Source: Nocardia elegans NBRC 108235
GTDB taxonomy: Bacteria; Actinomycetota; Actinomycetes; Mycobacteriales; Mycobacteriaceae
Assembly (NCBI RefSeq): GCF_001612845.1
Contig: NZ_BDBF01000013.1
Location: 62,001 to 126,000 of the forward strand
DNA length: 64,000 bases
Direction: 5' to 3'
The notes beneath the pieces were generated by a model. It was given only the letters and a program-made list of their open reading frames with translations, ran no database searches and was not told where the DNA came from. Position numbers and translations under genes: made by a program. Below, in pieces: positions 55,552 to 63,039 of the stretch. Position 1 is the stretch's first letter. Each line of letters begins with the position of its first letter.

Positions 55552-55977
55552 ATGAAACAGCTCTACTGGGCCGCCGTCGGCTATACCGCACTCGGATTGC
55601 CGTCGGGCCTGGTCTACCGCGAACTCACCAAGGCCCATGAGTTCACCGGCAAGACCGAACTCGCCGTGGTCCACACGCACCTGCTGGCGTTGGGAACATT
55701 GTTCTTCCTGATCGTCCTGGTGCTCGAACATCAACTCGCCCTGTCGAACACCCGCGCCTATCGCTGGTTCTTCGCCGTCTACAACACCGCTGTCCTCTGG
55801 ACCGTGGCCTGCATGACGATCATCGGTACCCGGACCGTCCTCGGGCACGGCGAATCCACGCCATTGTCGGAGCTGGCCGGCATCGGTCACGTCCTGCTCA
55901 CCATCGGATTCGTGCTGTTCTTCCTCACCGTGCACCAGGCCATCACGGCCCGCCGCGAGGAGGTGGTCCCCGCCTGA
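55552..55977 (+). CDS. DUF2871 small membrane protein
   Basis: A 141-residue protein with four predicted membrane helices. The N-terminus AAVGYTALGLPSGLVYRELTK and the conserved THLLALGTLFFLIVLVLE motif fit DUF2871. A membrane His (VHTHLLALG) could bind a metal or heme. Function unknown. Third in the operon; a strong terminator follows at 56034. Confidence 0.8.
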   Translation: MKQLYWAAVGYTALGLPSGLVYRELTKAHEFTGKTELAVVHTHLLALGTLFFLIVLVLEHQLALSNTRAYRWFFAVYNTAVLWTVACMTIIGTRTVLGHGESTPLSELAGIGHVLLTIGFVLFFLTVHQAITARREEVVPA

Positions 55978-56033
55978 CCCGACCGAAACGGTGACGGCCG
56001 GGCCGGATGCTCGGGCTGTTCCCCGCGCACGCC

Positions 56034-56060
56034 AACGGCCCGAGATGGTCTCGGGCCGTT
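56034..56060. terminator. Bidirectional terminator
   Basis: AACGGCCCGAGA (56034-56045) and TCTCGGGCCGTT (56049-56060) form a perfect 12-bp stem with a 3-nt loop, between the convergent DUF2871 and DUF4870 genes. Confidence 0.8.
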
Positions 56061-56101
56061 GATCTTCGGACTGCCGTATCCGTCGCCATGTGGATACGCC
56101 G

Positions 56102-56500
56102 CTAGTTGATCGAGTTGGCCAACCGATCGGCGTAAGGGGTGGTGAATTTCCCGACGAGGGGAAGCGCCGCGCGGACACCGCCGGTGTTGTTCGCCTGGAC
56201 CATGGCCATGATCCAGACGACGACCGTGAAGACCGCGACGACGAGTCCGGTGAGGCTGAAGAGGATGCCCAGGGCTCCGAGGAGCGAGCCGACGATGCTC
56301 AAGACGATATTCAGCACCGATACCGCCCCGAAGAAGACGATCGACTGCGAGGCGTGGAATTTCACATCGGGATCGTGCTTTCCGAGGAAGAGGAAGATGA
56401 TTCCGGTGAGCCAGCCCAGCGCGTAGGACAGGATCGCGCTGGTCTTCTTGTCCAAGCCGGCGGGCTGCGGGTGGTTCGCGGGAGGTTGAGAAAATGTCAT
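56102..56500 (-). CDS. DUF4870 membrane protein
   Basis: A 132-residue protein with three membrane helices. AILSYALGWLTGIIFLFLGK and DVKFHASQSIVFFG are the DUF4870 signature, preceded by a Pro-rich cytosolic start (SQPPANHPQPAG). Function unknown; these proteins resemble Tic20-like small membrane proteins. Monocistronic. Confidence 0.85.
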   Translation of the reverse strand: MTFSQPPANHPQPAGLDKKTSAILSYALGWLTGIIFLFLGKHDPDVKFHASQSIVFFGAVSVLNIVLSIVGSLLGALGILFSLTGLVVAVFTVVVWIMAMVQANNTGGVRAALPLVGKFTTPYADRLANSIN

Positions 56501-56567
56501 GAGGTGAGTAGACGCCGCGCGCGCCCCCTACCGATCCCAACTTTCCCCGCGAACCCGCCGGTCACTG

Positions 56568-56777
56568 CTACGCCGGTCGCTGGAACTCGCCGTTCTGAAT
56601 GCCGGTGGTGAAGGCGTCCCATTCGGCGGGGGTGAAGATGAGTGCTGGGCCGGTGGGGTTCTTGGAGTCGCGAACTCCGACCGTGCCATCGCTGAGATGC
56701 GCAACCTCCACGCATGTGTCTTTGCCGTGGCTTCGCCGGCTCTTGTACCACTGGGCAGTGGACAGGTCGACACTCAC
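56568..56777 (-). CDS. DUF397 protein
   Basis: A 69-residue protein matching DUF397: WYKSRRSHGKDTCVEVAHL, then VGVRDSKNPTGPALIFTPAEW. In actinobacteria DUF397 genes nearly always sit beside an XRE regulator with a DUF5753 domain, acting as a paired regulatory or toxin-antitoxin-like module (BldB/WhiJ-type). GTG start overlaps the regulator stop by 4 bp, so the two are coupled. Confidence 0.9.
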   Translation of the reverse strand: MSVDLSTAQWYKSRRSHGKDTCVEVAHLSDGTVGVRDSKNPTGPALIFTPAEWDAFTTGIQNGEFQRPA

Positions 56778-57655
56778 GCTCTGTACTCCTCTAGCACCGC
56801 TTGCAACAATGCCCTGGACTCAGTCGCGCTGAGTGCGGCGTTCCGGATGCTCGAAACCGCTGCTCGGTATTGCTCGATCTCGTCGGACTTGTCCAGGTAC
56901 AAAGCGCCAGTGTAGCCCTCGACGTAGGCGACGGGCGGCTCGGTGAGCGCCGGGTTCGGGTGGTGGGGGAATTCGAGCAACACGAACGAACCGGCCTGTA
57001 GACCGAGGTAGCCGCCGGTTGTGAGAGGCACGAGGCTGATGGATACGTTGGGGCGGTTGGCGAGATCGATCAGATGGCTTACTTGGTCCGCCATTACTGC
57101 TCGACCGCCGATGTGGTGGCGCAGCGCCGCCTCGCTGAGCATTACATCCAGCGTGAAGTCATCGGTCGAATCTTCCAAGCGTCGTTGTCGTTTGGTCAGA
57201 AGCTCGACGTGTCGCTCGATCTCCTCATCGGTGACGCCGGGATCGAACGCGAGAGCAATCGCGCGCCGGTATTCGGCCGTCTGCACCAGACCTGGCAACA
57301 ATGTCAGCTGAAACGATGTGATGCGTCGTGCCGACTGTTCGAGGCCGATGAACAGGCCGACATAGTTCACGATCTCCTCGCTGTACGACTGCCACCAACC
57401 CTCCTTTCGTGACTGCTCGGCAAGCCACAGCAATGCTGTCCGGTCGTCCTCAGTTGCCTCGTACACATCGCACAAGGCTCGGATGATTATCTTCTTGATT
57501 TGGCTGCCTTGGCCAGTTTCCAAGCGCCACAACGTATGTGTGCTGATCTCGGAAAGCTGGGCGGCCTTGTCGCGCGTCAGCTTCGCTGTCTCGCGGAGTT
57601 CGACCAAGCGGCGGGCGAGAAGGCGACGGGGCAGCGTCGTTGTCTGTGCGGGCAT
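56774..57655 (-). CDS. XRE-family regulator with DUF5753 domain (WhiJ-like)
   Basis: A 293-residue protein. The N-terminal helix-turn-helix (about 12-70) includes LVELRETAKLTRDKAAQLSE and HTLWRLETGQG; DUF5753 fills residues 95-285 with FIGLEQSARRI, LLPGLVQTAEYRRA and the end ALYLDKSDEIEQYRAA. Streptomyces relatives form repressor/DUF397 pairs that control development. It is divergent from the gene at 57850 across 194 bp. Confidence 0.9.
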   Translation of the reverse strand: MPAQTTTLPRRLLARRLVELRETAKLTRDKAAQLSEISTHTLWRLETGQGSQIKKIIIRALCDVYEATEDDRTALLWLAEQSRKEGWWQSYSEEIVNYVGLFIGLEQSARRITSFQLTLLPGLVQTAEYRRAIALAFDPGVTDEEIERHVELLTKRQRRLEDSTDDFTLDVMLSEAALRHHIGGRAVMADQVSHLIDLANRPNVSISLVPLTTGGYLGLQAGSFVLLEFPHHPNPALTEPPVAYVEGYTGALYLDKSDEIEQYRAAVSSIRNAALSATESRALLQAVLEEYRA

Positions 57656-57849
57656 GCATCCACCTCGTTGACGGAAGTCATTGGATCATTGCAGATGATT
57701 TGCACTGATTTGAGTTGCCATGAATCGTAATGCAACTAGTGCAGTTTGGGCTCGGGCAATGGTGTACTCGGTGTGTGCATGCGGGCGGGGCGGCCGACCT
57801 GGCAATCCGTAAGCACCTCAACCACATCCCCGTCGTCGGAAGCCCGAAC

Positions 57850-58515
57850 ATGACGAAAATGCCCATGCTCGATCAGCAGGTCACACAATGCGACACCGAT
57901 GAAGGACGACGAAATCGTGAGCGCCCCAGAGCTATCGGAATAATACGACCCAGTGTGTCTGGTGCGGACACGTCGCGGCATGCGCTCGCGATCGAACGCC
58001 ATGCCGAGCGGCTGGGGTATGACTACGTCTACACCGTTCGTCCGCCCGAGGATCGGCCGGACCCCGTCGGTTACGGTCTGGCGATCGCCCTCGGTATGGA
58101 CGCCGCGGCGGTCGTGGTCTACGACTTGACCACCGTCGATCACAGTCCGGCGCGGGTGTGCGATTGGTGTGATCTGGAAACGGTGTGCCCGCCGGAGACG
58201 TGGGCGCGCAGCCCGATCGCACCGGAGCATGCCGGCCTGCCACACCCGCTGACCGAGTCGATCGCTTGGCGAATCATGCAGCAGCACAAGGGTTGTAGCG
58301 CCCATCGGTGTCCCCGCAAAGCCGCCGCATTCGGGTTTCTCGTGCGGGCCGGGAAGGTTGTTCCTCCGGCTCGCACGTTGCGCGAGCGTGCCGCGGCGCG
58401 CGGTATCCGGCTCGACCCGATCGGCAGCGAGCTGCCGGTGGCGACGGGCGCGGACCTCGGCACCCTACTGAGCGTGCTGGACGGGCTGGTCGCCGATATG
58501 CGGGAACGGGGGTAG
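57850..58515 (+). CDS. Hypothetical protein, resolvase-N-terminus-like domain
   Basis: A 221-residue protein of unknown function. RPRAIGIIRPSVSGADTSRH, then YDYVYTVRP and AAAVVVYDLTTVDHSPARVC form an alpha/beta domain resembling the N-terminus of serine recombinases but without the catalytic serine context. A Cys pair (CDWCDLETVCPP) and a second Cys/His-rich part (HKGCSAHRCPR) follow. ATG at 57850 has GGAAG 7 bp upstream; a frame extension to 57730 exists. It shares its core with the protein at 58791, two genes on. Confidence 0.65.
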   Translation: MTKMPMLDQQVTQCDTDEGRRNRERPRAIGIIRPSVSGADTSRHALAIERHAERLGYDYVYTVRPPEDRPDPVGYGLAIALGMDAAAVVVYDLTTVDHSPARVCDWCDLETVCPPETWARSPIAPEHAGLPHPLTESIAWRIMQQHKGCSAHRCPRKAAAFGFLVRAGKVVPPARTLRERAAARGIRLDPIGSELPVATGADLGTLLSVLDGLVADMRERG

Positions 58516-58794
58516 GTGGTGCCGGACGACAGGACCAGGCGTACCGAGGTGAACGGCCTGGAAGCGGTGTGGACGATGAAGAAATACCGTCATATCGAGA
58601 TCAGGCAGGCGAGCGACACGACCACCGGCGAGGTGATCGAGTTCGCGCCGGGCACCGATCTCGCGGCGGCACGAGAACAAACGTCGCGCCACTGGGCCGC
58701 TGTCTGGGATGGCGTCGCCCACCAGATGTGGACCGAATGGATACCGGGCCACCGCAATTCGCAGCCGACGCCCACGACCCGGTCGCTCGAATGA
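58516..58794 (+). CDS. Small hypothetical protein
   Basis: A 92-residue protein, or 72 if the ATG at 58576 is the start. YRHIEIRQASDTTTGEVIEF begins a small alpha/beta fold; HWAAVWDGVAHQMWTEW is Trp-rich. I do not recognise it. GTG at 58516 directly follows the preceding stop, and its own TGA overlaps the next ATG, so it is translationally coupled on both sides in a three-gene operon. Confidence 0.55.
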   Translation: MVPDDRTRRTEVNGLEAVWTMKKYRHIEIRQASDTTTGEVIEFAPGTDLAAAREQTSRHWAAVWDGVAHQMWTEWIPGHRNSQPTPTTRSLE

Positions 58795-59111
58795 GCGCGG
58801 AGCCGGACAAATCGAAGTGGCCCAGGGCAATCGGATACGTTCGCTCCGATCTGGCGGGCGATCGACGAGCCGAAATCGAAGCCGCGATTCGTCGGCGCGC
58901 GACCGAGGCGGGTTATCGCCTGCTGGGGATCGTCGCCGACGTGCCGGTGCCTGAGCTGCTTCCCGCCCTGCGTCGCGTCGACGCGGTGGCGGTGATCGTC
59001 CACGACCTGGAGCATGTCGGCGGCAGTCCGCGATCGGTGTGCGGATTCGCGGCGCTGGTCACGGTGGAGCCCGCAGACATGTGGCGCTGGGGCTACCAGC
59101 CGGATTGGTAG
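58791..59111 (+). CDS. Hypothetical protein, paralogous to the gene at 57850
   Basis: A 106-residue protein. WPRAIGYVRSDLAGDRRAEI, YRLLGIVADVP and AVAVIVHDLEHVGGSPRSVC follow the same order as in the 57850 product, minus its Cys/His-rich C-terminal part. The fold suggests a resolvase-like Rossmann unit lacking catalysis, perhaps a ligand or protein-binding module. ATG overlaps the previous stop (ATGA). Unknown function. Confidence 0.62.
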   Translation: MSAEPDKSKWPRAIGYVRSDLAGDRRAEIEAAIRRRATEAGYRLLGIVADVPVPELLPALRRVDAVAVIVHDLEHVGGSPRSVCGFAALVTVEPADMWRWGYQPDW

Positions 59112-59201
59112 TGCGGGTCGGTACCGCTCGTCGCGGTGAAGTGCGTGCGGTGGGCCGCTTCGGTGATTGCCGGTGCCCACAGTCCGCACACCCCGAATTT
59201 T

Positions 59202-59414
59202 TCGTGCAAACCTCCGCGGAAATGCGCGAAAACGGGCTGTTGCAGAATGCGAGCGGGTTTCCGCCATGACTTGGGTCACAGGTCCAGCTGGGCGGCAGAG
59301 GCAATATCGCGTCCCGAGGAAGGTCGTTTGGTCACCTGATGTGACGTCACTATCGAGCCTTCGGCACATTCTGCAACAGCCCGAAAACCGCGAAAAGCGG
59401 CGGGGTTTGCACGA
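59202..59414. mobile_element. 213-bp palindromic-ended, MITE-like element
   Basis: Each end is a 48-bp imperfect inverted repeat. Outer TCGTGCAAACC (59202-59212) is mirrored at 59404-59414, and inner CGGGCTGTTGCAGAATG (59233-59249) is exactly mirrored at 59367-59383. The core has no gene. TGTTGCA in the repeat recalls terminal repeats of IS6-like elements, from memory only. No clear target duplication is seen. It may be a non-autonomous transposon or a solo palindromic repeat. Confidence 0.6.
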
Positions 59415-59466
59415 TTAGTTCATCGTCACGGGCGCGGTTCGGCCGAGCGCAGCTACCCGGTGACCT

Positions 59467-59712
59467 GCGAGCAGGGCGGGCGCCGGTGTGTTGCGCGATC
59501 TGCTGACCACCTGCACGGCCCGCGGATGGACGATCGATTCGATGGCGGTGCTGGGCCGGCGGGCCGATGTGGTGGCCTCGGAGACTCCCGCCGATCGGCT
59601 CGTCACGGTGGGGCTACGGCTCAGTGGGCCCGGGACCGTGACGCGGCCTCGATCCTCGGGGTCATCAAGGAGGTGGTGCGGGTCGATGCCGGCCAGAACG
59701 AGGACGTGAACC
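59467..59712 (+). pseudogene. C-terminal remnant of MgtC-family protein, frameshifted
   Basis: GVLRDLLTTCTARGWTIDSM and LVTVGLRLSG in one frame, then RDAASILGVIKEVVRVDAG in the next, correspond to the cytosolic C-terminal domain of MgtC/SapB-type proteins, which help survival at low Mg2+. The membrane domain is absent and a frameshift falls near 59630. It lies 50 bp from the palindromic element, which may have disrupted the gene. Confidence 0.65.
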
Positions 59713-59775
59713 GGATTCTGTTCAGCCCGATCCGGATCCGCGACGCGCACGGCAGGCGTTGTTACCGTCGCTCGC

Positions 59776-60573
59776 ATGGATTTGCAGCTGAGCGGTAAGC
59801 GGGCCATCGTCACAGGCGGCAGTAAGGGAATCGGGCTGGCCGTCGCGCGCGGACTCGCGGCCGAGGGCGTCGATGTGGTGATCGCCGCTCGATCCGCCGA
59901 ACCGCTCGCGGCGGCCGCGCAGGCGCTCGCGCGGGAGAGCGGGCGGCGGATCGTGGCGGTGCCCACCGATACCGGCGACGACGACCAGGTGCGGGCGCTG
60001 GTCGAGCGCACCGTGGCCGAGCTGGGTGGGGTCGACATCCTGGTCAATGCCGCGGCCACGCCGTGGAGTGCCGGCTCGCCCGCGGATCTGAACGCCACCA
60101 GTGACGACATCGTGCGCCGCGAGGTCGAGATCAAGGTGCTCGGATACCTGCGCACCGCCCGCGCCGTCGCGCCGCATCTGATCGCGCAGGGCTGGGGGCG
60201 AATCGTCAATATCAGCGGACTCGGTGCGCGGCAAGCGAATTCGATCGCCCAGACGGTGCGCAACGTCGGCGTTTCGGCCCTGACGAAGAATCTCGCGGAC
60301 GAACTCGGCCCGCACGGGATCAACGTGACGGTCGTGCACCCGGGGCTCACCCGGACCGAACGACTCACCGGACGACTGGCCGACCAGGCCGCCGAATCCG
60401 GTGCCACCGTCGAAGAATTGGAGGCCGGTCTGGCCGCCAACTCGATCCGCCGGGTGATCGACGCCCGCGAGGTCGCCGATGTCGTCACCTTCCTGGCCTC
60501 GCCGCGCAGCATCGCGATCACCGGCGATGCCGTCGCGGCCGGCGGCGGCGTGCCGGGCCCCGTGTATTACTGA
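59776..60573 (+). CDS. SDR-family protein lacking the catalytic Tyr-Lys pair
   Basis: A 265-residue SDR. The cofactor motif is TGGSKGIGLAVA, NAAA is the NAG-equivalent and Ser147 of NISGLGAR is kept, but where YxxxK should stand the sequence is QTVRN (159-163). It belongs to an SDR subgroup with a VRNVGVSALTKNLADELGP segment that lacks the usual tyrosine. It may use another acid or be a non-reductase. ATG at 59776 has no ribosome-binding site and may be leaderless. Confidence 0.82.
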   Translation: MDLQLSGKRAIVTGGSKGIGLAVARGLAAEGVDVVIAARSAEPLAAAAQALARESGRRIVAVPTDTGDDDQVRALVERTVAELGGVDILVNAAATPWSAGSPADLNATSDDIVRREVEIKVLGYLRTARAVAPHLIAQGWGRIVNISGLGARQANSIAQTVRNVGVSALTKNLADELGPHGINVTVVHPGLTRTERLTGRLADQAAESGATVEELEAGLAANSIRRVIDAREVADVVTFLASPRSIAITGDAVAAGGGVPGPVYY

Positions 60574-60601
60574 CGCGAAACCGCCTCGTACGCAGAGCGT
60601 T

Positions 60602-61213
60602 TCAGCCCCGATCGCCCTCGCACGCGGCCAGGAAATCGTCGACGATACGGGCGCAGTCGTCGCGCCCGGCGCGGCCGATGCCGGTGAGCCGCACGAAGAC
60701 GATCGGCCCGACGAGCTGCGCCAGCACCGCCGTGAGATCCCGGTCGCCGAGCAGTGCGCGTGCCTGCGGGTCGTCGAACAGTTCGTCGAACGGGCGACGA
60801 TAGGTGTCGATCAGATGAGTGCGCAGCGAACCGGCCCGCACGCCCTCGCCGTGCGCCTGCGCGTCCCCGGTCGCCAGCCACGCCAGCGTGGTCAGATGCA
60901 GCGGGACGTCGTTGATCGCCGCGGCCTGCCGGGTGAGCAGTTCGATCAGCCGCTCGCGCAGGGGACCCGCGTCCGGGATCTCGACCACCGGCGGCATCAG
61001 CTCTTCCAACGTCGCGGTACGCAACTGTGCCACCGTGTCGAAATGCCGGTACAGCGTGGTGCGCGCGACGCCCGAACGCCGCGTCACCGCATCGATGGTG
61101 ACCGCGTCGAGTCCGCCGTCGCGCAACAACTCGGTCGCGGCCGTCAGGAGGCGGCGACGCGAGCGCGCCTTGCGCGGATCGTCCTCGGATCCCATCGCGG
61201 CAGTCGATGTCAT
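60602..61213 (-). CDS. TetR-family repressor, divergent from DHA2 exporter
   Basis: A 203-residue regulator: SRRRLLTAATELLRDGGLDA, then VTIDAVTRRSGVARTTLYRHFD as helix-turn-helix, and a C-terminal TetR_C domain with ARALLGDRDLTAVLAQLVGP. ATG at 61213 begins MTSTAAMGSEDDPRKARS. A very long upstream frame is antisense to the exporter and ignored. Palindromic arms at 61258-61304 in the divergent promoter are its probable operator. It parallels the TetR/MFS pair at 13 kb. Confidence 0.88.
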   Translation of the reverse strand: MTSTAAMGSEDDPRKARSRRRLLTAATELLRDGGLDAVTIDAVTRRSGVARTTLYRHFDTVAQLRTATLEELMPPVVEIPDAGPLRERLIELLTRQAAAINDVPLHLTTLAWLATGDAQAHGEGVRAGSLRTHLIDTYRRPFDELFDDPQARALLGDRDLTAVLAQLVGPIVFVRLTGIGRAGRDDCARIVDDFLAACEGDRG

Positions 61214-61257
61214 GGTCTCAGGATTCCTCCTCGGCAAGATCGGCGGCCGCACGGGAT

Positions 61258-61304
61258 AGAAACGATACTGCGAGTAGCATAGCGAAACTGAAAGTATCGT
61301 TTCT
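61258..61304. promoter_or_regulatory. TetR operator: 12-bp inverted repeat with 23-bp spacer
   Basis: AGAAACGATACT (61258-61269) and AGTATCGTTTCT (61293-61304) are perfect mirror images, flanking an AT-rich centre with TAGCAT that may be a -10 box. Located between the TetR ATG and the exporter ATG at 61316. The arms differ fully from the operator of the paralogous pair at 13604. Confidence 0.72.
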
Positions 61305-61315
61305 CGGGAGGCGCG

Positions 61316-62902
61316 ATGAACGCAACCAAGACCGAGCTCGTTCCCGGGCGCACCCGATGGGTGATCGTGGTGTCCTGCCTGGCCGTCGCGCTGGTCGTCG
61401 CGTCGATGGCCGCGCTCTACACCGCCCTGCCGCAGATCGCCTCGGCGACCGGTGCCACGCAGTCCCAATTGACCTGGATCATCGACGGTTACACGCTGGC
61501 GCTGGCATGTCTGGTACTGCCGGCCGGCGCTCTGGGCGACCGCTACGGCCGCCGCATCGTCATGATCATCGGGCTGGCGGTGTTCGCGATAGCCTCCGCG
61601 ATCCCGCTGGTGGTCCACGGCCCGGAATGGCTGATCGGCTCGCGAGCGATCGCCGGAGTAGGTGCGGCACTGGTGATGCCGTCGACGCTGTCGCTGCTCA
61701 CCTCCGGGGTGGAACCGGATCGCCGCAATGTCGCGGTCGGTATCTGGGCGGGCACGGTCGGCGGCGGCGCGGTCATCGGCATCCTGGGTTCCGGAGTGCT
61801 GCTGTGGCGCTGGTCGTGGCTGTCGATCACGCTCGCGATGGCGATCTCGGGTGCGATTCTGGCGGTCGCGGCGTGCACCGTTCCCGAATCGCAGGACGGC
61901 GAGCGCGCGCGCTTCGATCCCTGGGGAGCGGTGAGCGGGGCGGGCGCGGTGGGCCTGATCGTGATCGCGGCGCTCGAGGCCCCGCAACGCGGCTGGACCG
62001 ATCCGATGGTGCTGGGCGCGGTGGTCGCCGGGCTGGCGGTCGGCGCGGCCTTCACGGTGATCGAATTGCGTGCCCAGCACCCACTTCTGGATGTGCGGCT
62101 GTTCGCCGGGCGTGGCTTCGGCGCCGGGACGCTGTCGGTGGCGGTGCAGTTCCTGGTCTCGTTCGGGCTGTTCATGGTGATCGTGCAGTTCTTCCAATTG
62201 ATCCTGGGCTATTCGCCGCTGCTGTCGGCGGTCGCGATGGCGCCGATGATCGTGCCGATGGTGGCGCTGTCGGTGATCGCGCCGTGGCTGGCGCAGCGGT
62301 TCGGACTGCGGCTGCCCACCACGGTCGGTCTGGTCGTCGTCGGGATCGGCCTGTTGTGCCTGTCGCGGTTGACGTCCGCGAGCACGTTCGTGGATGTGCT
62401 GTGGCCGCTGCTGATCATGAGCACCGGCCTCGGCCTGGCCGCGGCGCCGGCCACCGCGGCGATCGTGGACGGGGCGCCGGCGGACAAACAGGGGGTGGCG
62501 GCCGCGGTGAACGACGCCGCTCGCGAGATGGGCGCCGCGCTGGGGATCGCCCTGGCCGGCAGCGTGCTGGCGGCCGGCTACAGCCACCGCATGGCCGAGA
62601 TCGCCGACCGGATTCCCGAACCGATCCGCGGGCCTGTCACCGGTTCGCTCGCGGGCGCGCTGGCCGTGACCGAACGCATCGGCCCGCAGGCGAAACCGCT
62701 TGCGGACCAAGCGAAATCCGCCTTCGCGCACGGGTTGCACCAGGCCACCCTCGTGCTCGGGGTGGTGACGCTGGTGATCGCGGCGATCCTCGGAGTGTGG
62801 GCGCCCTCTCGCGTGCGATCCGGTGCCGAATCGGAGGGGGCCGAATCGGCCGGGTCCGAATCCGCCGGCGCCGAATCGGCTGCCGGAGCGGGGCGGCGGT
62901 GA
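61316..62902 (+). CDS. DHA2-family (14-TM) MFS multidrug efflux transporter
   Basis: A 528-residue exporter. Motif A is GALGDRYGRRIVM, and the 14-helix plan, VMPSTLSLLTSG and AAPATAAIVDGA match the exporter at 13811 almost segment by segment. The final 30 residues are a Glu/Ala/Ser repeat tail absent from that paralogue. GGGAG lies 6 bp upstream of the ATG. It is controlled by the divergent TetR gene. The drug specificity is unknown. Confidence 0.92.
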   Translation: MNATKTELVPGRTRWVIVVSCLAVALVVASMAALYTALPQIASATGATQSQLTWIIDGYTLALACLVLPAGALGDRYGRRIVMIIGLAVFAIASAIPLVVHGPEWLIGSRAIAGVGAALVMPSTLSLLTSGVEPDRRNVAVGIWAGTVGGGAVIGILGSGVLLWRWSWLSITLAMAISGAILAVAACTVPESQDGERARFDPWGAVSGAGAVGLIVIAALEAPQRGWTDPMVLGAVVAGLAVGAAFTVIELRAQHPLLDVRLFAGRGFGAGTLSVAVQFLVSFGLFMVIVQFFQLILGYSPLLSAVAMAPMIVPMVALSVIAPWLAQRFGLRLPTTVGLVVVGIGLLCLSRLTSASTFVDVLWPLLIMSTGLGLAAAPATAAIVDGAPADKQGVAAAVNDAAREMGAALGIALAGSVLAAGYSHRMAEIADRIPEPIRGPVTGSLAGALAVTERIGPQAKPLADQAKSAFAHGLHQATLVLGVVTLVIAAILGVWAPSRVRSGAESEGAESAGSESAGAESAAGAGRR

Positions 62903-63039
62903 TCCGGTGTGTCGGTGCCGGCGTCACCGCGCCGGAGTAGGCGGGCGTGTTGTGATGGACGCGGGCCGGCCCGGTGTCGGCCACGCGCGGGCGTGAGCGT
63001 CGGTCCGCGCGGCGGAAGTCGAATCGAGGAGCGGCGGCG

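Noticed and set aside
59415..60521. Minus-strand 368-codon frame opposite the SDR gene
   Set aside because: Ser/Thr/Ala/Arg-rich shadow of a well-supported SDR; no motif of its own.
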